This document shows positions 58,131 through 64,000 of a DNA stretch of 64,000 nt, piece by piece. A program made the translations under genes and the position numbers. The notes beneath the pieces were generated by a model. That model had not been told where the DNA came from. It did no database searches and saw nothing but the letters and a program-made list of their open reading frames with translations. Every line of letters begins with the position of its first letter. Within the stretch, counting starts at the first letter, position 1. The stretch is from MWBF01 sp040772005 (GTDB taxonomy: Bacteria; Chloroflexota; Anaerolineae; CG2-30-64-16), in contig JAXGYZ010000002.1 in assembly GCA_040772005.1 (NCBI GenBank), positions 744,001-808,000 of the forward strand, in the 5' to 3' direction.

Positions 58131-59523
58131 GGGGCAACTCGTCTGCCGGCGCGGCCGGCAGCGCAGGCGGCGTGGTCGCGCTGTCGAGCAACTGTGCGGC
58201 CTCGCGTTGGGGGAGGAACGGCTGCGCCTGGCGCACGACCACACGCACCTGCTCCCCACCGGTGGTAATGTCCACCCAGGCGCGCACGGGGCCGCAGCAC
58301 GCGGACAACACCACGCCTGCCAGCAGCAGGAGCCCGCCCAGGGCCACGAGGACCAGGCCCGGCAGATAGGCGACGGCCAGCTCCACATAGCGCTCCGCGG
58401 CGAGGCTCAGACTTACACTGCCCAGGGGCACGTCGGCCTCATCTTCTACCAGGGCGCTGGCGAGCGGCGCGGCCTCGTCCTCACGGTAGGCTTCCACCTG
58501 GTAGACGGGCGCGGTGATGCCGCGGTCGGGCAGCGCAGGATAGTAGATGGCGCGCAGCGTCAGGTTGAGGGTCGGGATGGCGAAGGCTTGTTCGTTCTGC
58601 GTCTCGCTGAACAGGAGCTGGAGGGATTCACCGACCTCGCCGCCGGCTGCCAGCGATTGCAGCGGCAGCAGCCGGCCGCTGCCGTCTGTCGCACTGACGA
58701 CGAGCGCGGGGCCGGTCGCGCGCTGCGCCAGCCAGATGTTGCGCCACCGGCCCGGCCGGGCAAACCCTGCGCGCACGGTTGCCTCCTGGTTTGCGTGCGC
58801 CAGCGTAACAGTCGAGCTGGCAGGCTCGTCGGCAATGTCGGCCAGGGTCAGGGTCAGCCGGTCGGCTGCGCCCACGGTGGTGCTGGCGCCCGGCGCGAGG
58901 ATGACCGACGCAGGTGCGCCCCAGCCCAGCAGACCGTCCACCAGCAGCCCGGCCAGCAGGGAGAGCGCGCCGAGGTACGTCAGCGCCGGTCCCCAGGCTC
59001 CCGCACGGCGGCGTTCGGCATAGACCTGCACATGCCCTTCCTCTTCGGCGATGCGCGTCACGGGGAACCGGCCGCGACAAGCCGCAATCACGCGCTGTAA
59101 GACGTCCGCCAATGGGCCGTGTGCGTCGGCCTGCGCCACCGGCAACCCGGCGGGCGCGAGGCGGATGCCGGTCCCCTGCCGCAGACGGATTGCGAAGCGC
59201 ACCTGGGCTGCAAGCCGCAAGGCCAGGACGAATGCCAGCGCGGCCAGGAGCACGTGCATGAATGCACCATCCAGCACGTTGAACGCGCCCACCGCCCGGA
59301 GCAACTGGCCGAACCGGCCAAACTGGGGCAAAGCCGAGGCCAGCCACTGCTCCTCAGCGACGGCGTCCAGGCCGCGCGGCATCTGTGAGATGCTGGCCGC
59401 GAACGCGAGCGTGGCAGCCAGTAGCGCCGATAGCAGCGCCAGAGTCTGCGGCGCGCTGGCAAGATACCACAGGCTGTCCAGGGCACGGTTGAGCCGGCGG
59501 GCTGGCGCTGAATTCAGGGACAT
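58120..59523 (-). CDS. ResB-like cytochrome c biogenesis protein
   Basis: 467 residues from ATG 59523. LDSLWYLASAPQTLALLSAL then LAATLAFAASISQMP is the typical first helix and SxxxTIxLL-like start of ResB/Ccs1. Three N-terminal helices, a large outer domain (about 235-400), and a last helix LPGLVLVALGGLLLLAGVVL complete the fold. ResB holds apocytochrome c thiols and, with CcsA, delivers heme. It overlaps the CcsA-like gene. No cytochrome c gene (CxxCH) is seen in the window. Confidence 0.8.
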   Translation of the reverse strand: MSLNSAPARRLNRALDSLWYLASAPQTLALLSALLAATLAFAASISQMPRGLDAVAEEQWLASALPQFGRFGQLLRAVGAFNVLDGAFMHVLLAALAFVLALRLAAQVRFAIRLRQGTGIRLAPAGLPVAQADAHGPLADVLQRVIAACRGRFPVTRIAEEEGHVQVYAERRRAGAWGPALTYLGALSLLAGLLVDGLLGWGAPASVILAPGASTTVGAADRLTLTLADIADEPASSTVTLAHANQEATVRAGFARPGRWRNIWLAQRATGPALVVSATDGSGRLLPLQSLAAGGEVGESLQLLFSETQNEQAFAIPTLNLTLRAIYYPALPDRGITAPVYQVEAYREDEAAPLASALVEDEADVPLGSVSLSLAAERYVELAVAYLPGLVLVALGGLLLLAGVVLSACCGPVRAWVDITTGGEQVRVVVRQAQPFLPQREAAQLLDSATTPPALPAAPADELPHDA

Positions 59524-59605
59524 AGTGGCTCGGAAAATAAGAGACCCCGACCCCCCTCGCACGACCGGCAAGGCCGGGGCGGACGGGCGGGTCAGGGCCG
59601 TCACA

Positions 59606-59681
59606 TGGAGCCACCCAACGGAATTGAACCGTTAACCTAGCGCTTACGAAGCGCTTGCTCTGCCGATTGAGCTAGGGTGGC
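59606..59681 (-). tRNA. tRNA-Thr, anticodon CGU, CCA encoded
   Basis: 76 nt. Acceptor GCCACCC/GGGTGGC, D-arm GCTCAATCGGCAGAGC, anticodon stem AGCGC/GCGCT with loop TTCGTAA (CGU, reads ACG), T-arm with GGTTCAATTCC, discriminator U and encoded CCA. Confidence 0.96.
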
Positions 59682-59714
59682 ACGCAGCCGGGCTGTTAAG
59701 CACCGACTGCCATA

Positions 59715-59742
59715 ATTATATCCAGATTGGTGTTGTGCGCAA
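59715..59742 (-). promoter_or_regulatory. Promoter of tRNA-Thr
   Basis: Minus strand TTGCGC (59737-59742), 16 bp, TATAAT (59715-59720). Transcription would begin about 27 nt before the mature tRNA. It sits 8 bp after the efp stop. Confidence 0.7.
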
Positions 59743-59749
59743 AATCCGG

Positions 59750-60307
59750 CTAGACCCGAGTCAGATACTCGCCGGTGCGGGTGTCAATCCGCACCTTATC
59801 CCCAATGTTGACGAACAAGGGGACGTTAACCAGGTAGCCGGTCGAGACGCGCGCCGGCTTGGTCGCGTTCGTCGCGGTGTCACCCGCAAAGCCCGGGTCG
59901 GTCTGCACGATCTCGAGGTCCACGGTCGTCGGCAACTCGATGCTGATGGGTTCGCCCTCGTAGCTTTCGAGCTGGGCCACCATGTTATCCACCAGGAAGT
60001 TCACGGCGTCGCCGAGCATGTCCGCGTGGAGCACCGGCTGCTCGTAGGTCTCCATGTTCATGAAGGTGTAGAGGTCGCCTTCATGATAGAGATACTGCAC
60101 CTCGGCATGGTCCAGCCGGATGTCCTGCACCCGACCGCCGGAGGGGTAGGTCTTTTCGAGCGTCGCGCCGGTCCGCACGTTACGCACCTTCACGCGGATG
60201 GTCGCGCCGCCGCGGCCCGACTTGATGTGTTGGTACTCCAGCACGCGCCAGAGCTGTGCATCTTCAGTGTAAGTTGCACCCTTGCGTAGGTCCTGAACGC
60301 CGATCAT
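59750..60307 (-). CDS. efp: Translation elongation factor P, Arg32 type
   Basis: 185 residues, standard three-domain length. The tip loop reads HIKSGRGGATIRVKVRN, so the residue that contacts the peptidyl-tRNA is Arg32, as in EF-Ps rhamnosylated by EarP, rather than the Lys34 of E. coli. VDLEIVQTDPGFAGDT and IDTRTGEYLTRV complete the signature. EF-P relieves stalling at polyproline; several Pro-rich proteins occur in this window (Jag linker, secreted repeat protein tail). AGGAG precedes the ATG. Confidence 0.95.
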   Translation of the reverse strand: MIGVQDLRKGATYTEDAQLWRVLEYQHIKSGRGGATIRVKVRNVRTGATLEKTYPSGGRVQDIRLDHAEVQYLYHEGDLYTFMNMETYEQPVLHADMLGDAVNFLVDNMVAQLESYEGEPISIELPTTVDLEIVQTDPGFAGDTATNATKPARVSTGYLVNVPLFVNIGDKVRIDTRTGEYLTRV

Positions 60308-60368
60308 GGCTTTTTATTACTCCTGCTGTCGGCCGCGCGAGCGGCCAGGTTATCACAATTCAGGCGGC

Positions 60369-60400
60369 AAAACCTCCGAGCCAGGGTAGCCTCGGAGGTT
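60369..60400 (-). terminator. Rho-independent terminator upstream of efp (read from the dinG side)
   Basis: CCTCCGAG (60373-60380) and CTCGGAGG (60391-60398) form a perfect stem; on the minus strand it is followed by TTTT (60369-60372). It would stop transcripts coming from dinG before efp. Confidence 0.7.
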
Positions 60401-60448
60401 GCGAACGTTTATTTTAGCGATGCCGCGGGGTTGTGTCAAATATGACGA

Positions 60449-60638
60449 GCAACGGACCAGGGCGAAGTCATGTTGCAATCGGGCCTTCCACCTGGCAGTT
60501 GAAACTGCGGCTACCCCTACGAAACCGGCCTACGCCGGTTAGTTCCAGTCTGCGTAGGCAGACTTCGCAAGGGTAGCCGCAACTTCAGTTGCCAGGCGGG
60601 TTCACCTGGCGCACTATGAAACCGCCCTGGCAACGGAC
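60449..60638. repeat. Family A element (MITE-like), best-preserved copy
   Basis: The 9-bp repeat GCAACGGAC (60449-60457, 60630-60638) flanks a 172-bp element, CAGGGCGAAGTCATG... to ...CCGCCCTG. The four hairpins are GCAGTT/AACTGC (60495-60508), AACCGGC/GCCGGTT (60523-60540), AGTCTGC/GCAGACT (60547-60564) and GCAACT/AGTTGC (60579-60592). Outer CTGGCAG...CTACC and GGTAG...TTGCCAG strands can also pair, closing a cloverleaf. 162 bp are identical to the 33.7-kb copy. Confidence 0.92.
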
Positions 60639-60658
60639 AGTAATTCTAAGTCCAACGA

Positions 60659-60728
60659 GGAGTCGAGGCTTTAGCCGGTTGGGCTGGCTCTGCGCGCAGA
60701 CTACCAAACCGGCTGAAGCCTCGACTCC
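60659..60728. repeat. Family B inverted-repeat element, copy 2 (70 bp)
   Basis: GGAGTCGAGGCTTTAGCCGG (60659-60678) is mirrored by CCGGCTGAAGCCTCGACTCC (60709-60728), one mismatch. It follows the family A copy by 21 bp. The remaining 60729-60826 is low-complexity CACCTCTTCAC-type sequence next to the dinG stop. Confidence 0.85.
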
Positions 60729-60826
60729 AATGCCGCCCCACTGTTTGTTGTCGTTGCGCATCTGAGGATGCGCACTCCTCACCTCTTCACCCGGTCACCT
60801 CTTCACTTCTTCGCCTGTTCCCCCGT

Positions 60827-63790
60827 TCACCCCGCCGCGTCATCCACCCAGGCCTTCGCGGCCGCGGGCAGGTTCATCAGCGGGCCCTTGTGGACGGTGC
60901 ACTCCGGCAGCGAGTCCAGGAACAGGTGGCCGTAGCTCTTGGAGGTGAGGCGCTTGTCGAGGACGACCACGACCCCGCGGTCCGTCTTGCTGCGGATCAG
61001 GCGGCCAAAGCCCTGCCGGAAGCGCAGGATGGCCTCCGGCACCTGGTAGTTGTAGAACGGGTCATCGAAGGTTTCGCTGCGCGCGGCCACGATGGGGTCG
61101 GTCGGCACTGCGAACGGCAGCCGCACCAGCACCAGCGCGCTGAGCGCGGAACCGACCACATCCACGCCTTCCCAGAAGCTGCGCGTGCCGAGCAGCACGG
61201 TGCGTTCGTTGGCCTTGAAGGTCTCGAGCATCTGGTGGCGCGACCCGCCGCTGGCCTGGCTCAACACGGTGATGCCTGCCTGCGTCAGCGCGGGCATGAT
61301 GGCCTGTGCGGTGCGCTTGAGCTGCGCATACGAGGTGAAGAGGGCCAGCGTCCGCCCGTCGAGCGCCTTTGCCAGTCCGATCAACGTCTGCTCGACCGCG
61401 GTCTGGTAACCGGGCGCGTTCGGCTCCGGCAGGTCGGCGGGCAGATAGAGCAGGGTGCAGGCCTTGTAGTCGAACGGCGAGCCGACCGTGGCCGTGTCCG
61501 CGTCGTGGGCCGACAGACGGTCACGCAGGTAATCGAACGTTCCCGCCGTGCGCAACGTAGCCGAAGTGAGCACCACCGTCTCGTTCTTGAACAGGATGTG
61601 GTCCTGCACGAGCGGCCCCACGTGCAGCGGCGCGGAGCGCAGCGTGACGCGCTTGCCCTGCCGCTCGCCCGTGCTCACCTCCATCCAGTAGACGTCGCCC
61701 GCCTTGGGCTTCATCACCCAGGTCTCCATCTGCGCGTGCGTCTCGACGAGCTGGAGGATGGCGCCGGAGAACTCCTCGTGCAGCGAGGCCAGGTCCTCAC
61801 GGCTGGCTGCGGGCTTCGCCAGGTCGTCCTTCAGTTCCTCCAGATGCTTGATGAGCGTGCTCCAGACGATGCCCAGATTGTCCCAGGCGACCTCGATATC
61901 GACCCACAGCGGCTGGCTGCGGGTGGCCGGCGTGACGCGCAGCCGCAGGTCGTACTCGTTCGTCTGCCCGCGCGGCACCATCTCCTGCACGAAGTCGTCG
62001 AGCACTTCCCAGAAGTTGTCCAGCCGCGCGTAGGCCGCCTCGACATCGCCGTGCAGGCGGATGATCGGCTCTCGGAAGCGGCTGAAGTCCGCGTCGGGCA
62101 GGCTGGCGCGCAGCAGCGTCAGTAGCTCCGGCAGCAGGCCGCTGGCCCGCGGGGCCGCAGACGCCGCGGGCGGCGCAGCGCGGCCTCCGGTGCGCTGCCG
62201 GCTCGCGCTGACGCGGGCCGCGGCCGTCATACCCGGCTGGCTGTAGAAGACGTAGAACAACTGACGCAACGCGAACGCATCGGCCTTGAAGCTGAGTTGG
62301 TCGGTGACCGCGTCCTCCAGGTGGTGCGCCTCGTCCACGATGAGGCGACGGTACTCCGGCAGGACGCGGTTCTCCGTCGCGATATCGGCCATCAGCAGGG
62401 CATGGTTGACCACGATGACGTGCGCGGCCTCGGCGGCCTTGCGCACGCGGTAGAAGAAACAGCGGCCGTTCATCTCGCTCTGGCAGCGCGTCAGGCTGCA
62501 CCCCTCGTTCTCTGCGGAGACCTGGCTCCACACGAAGCGGTCGGACGGCAGCGGCAGCGACAGCTCGCTCTGGTCGCCGGTCTTGGTGCGCGGCAGCCAG
62601 GCGAGGATGCGCGTGATGCCGCGCAACTCGTCGTGCGACAGATTGGGCCGCGCCTTGAGTGCATTGAAGCGCCGCGGGCAGAGGTAGTTGCTGCGCCCCT
62701 TGAGCAGCACGGCGCGGAAGCCCTCGCGGTTCGGGTTGAAGCGCGGGAAGGGGATGCCTGCGGGCTCGTCGCTCAGGTTGCGCGCCACCACGCGCTGCAG
62801 GTCGGGCAGGTCCTTCTTGAAGAGCTGGTCCTGCAGGTTGATGGTGTTCGTGCTGATGACCACCCGCTCGTTGTTCCTGACCGCAAAGGCCAGCGCGGGC
62901 AGCAGGTACGCGAGCGACTTGCCCGTGCCCGTGCCCGCTTCCGCCAGCAGGTGATGGCCCTGGTTGAATGCGTCGGCCACCGCCCGCATCATCTCGACCT
63001 GGGGCGGCCGGTACTCGTAGCCGGGGAATGCCTGGCTCAGCGCGCCGCCCGGCTGCAGGATCTCGGCCAGTTCTTCGACCTCCACGGGGTCCGGCGTCTC
63101 GGCCGCGGTAAGCGGCTCCGGCAAGCGCCAGGGCTGGTAGAGGGGGCTGGCCGGGGCAATATCCGGCAGGGGGATTTCCTCGCGCGGCACACGCAGGATG
63201 CCCAGCGTGGTCAGCGCCTCACCGAAGACCACGGCCAGCGGCCAGTCGCTGCCCGCGGTCAGCCGGTTGATCTCGAGCAGGACGGCCTGGGGCAGCCGCG
63301 CGGCTTCGTCGCAGAGCAGCGCAAAGAGCCTGCCCGTCGCGCGCGCGTCGTCCAGCGCGCGGTGCTGGCTGGGCGAGCGGATGTCGAACCGTTCGGCCAG
63401 CGCGGAGAGGCTGTAGCCGGGCAGGGAGGGGAGCAGGATGGTCGCCAGTTCCCAGCTATCCAGGCCGACATTCTCCGTCAGGAGGCCCTGCCCGCGCAGG
63501 AATCCGAGGTCGAACCCCACGTTGTGCCCGACCACGGGGCTGCCGCCGACGAAGCGCATGAAGTCGGTGGCAACGTGGCTGAAGCGCGGCGCGTTCGCGA
63601 CATCGCGGTCCGCGATGCCGGTGATCATCGTAATTTCGGGCGGGATGGGCCGGCCCGGATTGACCAGGCTGCCGAACTCGTCGATGACCTCGCCGTCACG
63701 GAACTTGACCGCGCCCACTTCGATGATGGCATCGCGCTCCGCGCTCAGGCCGGTTGTTTCCAGGTCGATGGCAACATAGGTGCGGGGCAA
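60827..63790 (-). CDS. dinG: DinG-family helicase with N-terminal DEDD exonuclease domain
   Basis: 987 residues from TTG 63790, where GGAGG lies about 6 nt upstream; the first ATG (63850) overlaps the predicted -10 box. Exonuclease domain: YVAIDLETTGLSAERDAIIE, VGHNVGFDLGFLR, HRALDDARATGRLF. Helicase: AEAGTGTGKSLAYLLPAL (Walker A), IVDEAHHLED (DEAH), with cysteines of a likely [4Fe-4S] cluster in NYLCPRRF, EGCSLTRCQ and GRCFFY. LLGTRSFWEGVDVVGSALSA and RFRQGFGRLIRSKTDRG finish the XPD-like core. It acts in DNA repair, unwinding 5'-3' and possibly trimming ends. This Gram-positive-type fusion occurs in several phyla. Confidence 0.94.
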   Translation of the reverse strand: MPRTYVAIDLETTGLSAERDAIIEVGAVKFRDGEVIDEFGSLVNPGRPIPPEITMITGIADRDVANAPRFSHVATDFMRFVGGSPVVGHNVGFDLGFLRGQGLLTENVGLDSWELATILLPSLPGYSLSALAERFDIRSPSQHRALDDARATGRLFALLCDEAARLPQAVLLEINRLTAGSDWPLAVVFGEALTTLGILRVPREEIPLPDIAPASPLYQPWRLPEPLTAAETPDPVEVEELAEILQPGGALSQAFPGYEYRPPQVEMMRAVADAFNQGHHLLAEAGTGTGKSLAYLLPALAFAVRNNERVVISTNTINLQDQLFKKDLPDLQRVVARNLSDEPAGIPFPRFNPNREGFRAVLLKGRSNYLCPRRFNALKARPNLSHDELRGITRILAWLPRTKTGDQSELSLPLPSDRFVWSQVSAENEGCSLTRCQSEMNGRCFFYRVRKAAEAAHVIVVNHALLMADIATENRVLPEYRRLIVDEAHHLEDAVTDQLSFKADAFALRQLFYVFYSQPGMTAAARVSASRQRTGGRAAPPAASAAPRASGLLPELLTLLRASLPDADFSRFREPIIRLHGDVEAAYARLDNFWEVLDDFVQEMVPRGQTNEYDLRLRVTPATRSQPLWVDIEVAWDNLGIVWSTLIKHLEELKDDLAKPAASREDLASLHEEFSGAILQLVETHAQMETWVMKPKAGDVYWMEVSTGERQGKRVTLRSAPLHVGPLVQDHILFKNETVVLTSATLRTAGTFDYLRDRLSAHDADTATVGSPFDYKACTLLYLPADLPEPNAPGYQTAVEQTLIGLAKALDGRTLALFTSYAQLKRTAQAIMPALTQAGITVLSQASGGSRHQMLETFKANERTVLLGTRSFWEGVDVVGSALSALVLVRLPFAVPTDPIVAARSETFDDPFYNYQVPEAILRFRQGFGRLIRSKTDRGVVVVLDKRLTSKSYGHLFLDSLPECTVHKGPLMNLPAAAKAWVDDAAG

Positions 63791-63848
63791 CAGGCCCTCC
63801 AACAGAGTGGAAATCGTGTGCGGCTCCGGTCGGAGTCCGCGCCGCCGC

Positions 63849-63854
63849 ATTATA
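63849..63854 (-). promoter_or_regulatory. Extended -10 of the dinG promoter
   Basis: TGGTATAAT on the minus strand (TATAAT at 63849-63854), no strong -35. Expected transcription start near 63841, upstream of TTG 63790 but downstream of ATG 63850. Confidence 0.6.
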
Positions 63855-63898
63855 CCACATCTGTTCGGGAGGGTGAGAAGGAATGGGACTGGGCCATC

Positions 63899-64000
63899 CA
63901 CGAATACGCGAATGCGCCCACGGGCGCGTCACGAATAAACAAATGCGGCGTCCTGTCACGGTCGTATTCGCGTATTCGCGCCATGATTCGCGTATTCGTG
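63899..64000. repeat. AT-biased inverted repeat at the window edge
   Basis: CACGAATACGCGAAT (63899-63913) and ATTCGCGTATTCGTG (63986-64000) are exact complements, with a further ATTCGCGTATTCGCG at 63966-63980. It may continue beyond the window. No gene is visible in 63855-64000. Confidence 0.75.

Overview
This window looks like a chromosomal segment around the replication-origin region of a high-GC member of the Chloroflexota (probably an Anaerolineae-like lineage). Three things suggest this. A secreted repeat protein ends in a Thr/Pro-rich linker plus YLPLVVR, a tail I associate with Chloroflexota exoproteins. The gene set is dnaA, parAB, rpmH-rnpA-yidD-yidC-jag and rpsB-tsf-pyrH-frr-uppS-cdsA. 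The intergenic regions are unusually rich in palindromic repeats. The phylum is an inference. There is no rRNA, CRISPR array or intact transposase; one tRNA (Thr, CGU anticodon) is present.

Layout. 1-6 kb: end of a Crp/Fnr regulator, a ferredoxin with a near-consensus promoter, a NUDIX hydrolase, hutH-hutU, and an anchored DUF4097-like protein. 6-8 kb: dnaA with a promoter next to a perfect palindrome, a strong terminator, and a cluster of DnaA boxes that marks a probable oriC. 8-11 kb: leftward operon of a RAM-domain protein, zinc ribbon, glycosyltransferase and Wzz-like protein. 11-16 kb: phoU, a coiled-coil protein, selB and a methyltransferase. 16-20 kb: leftward operon pfkB-like kinase, parA, parB, amidohydrolase. 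20-23 kb: rpmH-rnpA-yidD-yidC-jag under a perfect TTGACA-17-TATAAT promoter. 23-29 kb: MFS exporter, DUF951, RNase D, class II FBPase, UMF1-type MFS. 29-33.5 kb: rpsB-tsf-pyrH-frr-uppS-cdsA. 34-41 kb: secreted repeat protein, Trm112-like protein, RNase Z, two membrane proteins, two cyclophilins. 41-56.5 kb: a large surface-polysaccharide locus (WecA-type initiator, ligase/polymerase-TPR fusion, five glycosyltransferases, flippase, acyltransferase, nucleotide-sugar genes) with mostly 4-nt gene overlaps. 56.6-64 kb: uridine kinase, CcsA-like and ResB proteins, tRNA-Thr, EF-P, and a DinG-family exonuclease-helicase.

The most unusual content is the repeat complement. A roughly 172-bp non-coding element (four copies at about 10.8, 33.7, 36.5 and 60.5 kb) has CAGGGCG/CGCCCTG ends and 9-bp direct flanking repeats, and can fold into four hairpins whose stems change on both sides between copies. 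It behaves like a MITE with a conserved fold. At least five other inverted-repeat families sit between genes. Several reach or supply stop codons (parA, glpX, the amidohydrolase, the NUDIX gene), and AT-rich repeat-like sequence appears in frame inside one glycosyltransferase.

Other points of note: a flippase gene that appears to start at CTG within a CTGA overlap; a CcsA-like protein without the tryptophan-rich heme motif beside an intact-looking ResB; a tandem peptide repeat inserted in the SelB GTPase domain; and a two-domain cyclophilin lipoprotein whose second domain has lost the catalytic arginine. Start codons were re-chosen from ribosome-binding sites and family alignments recalled from memory; no database search was run.
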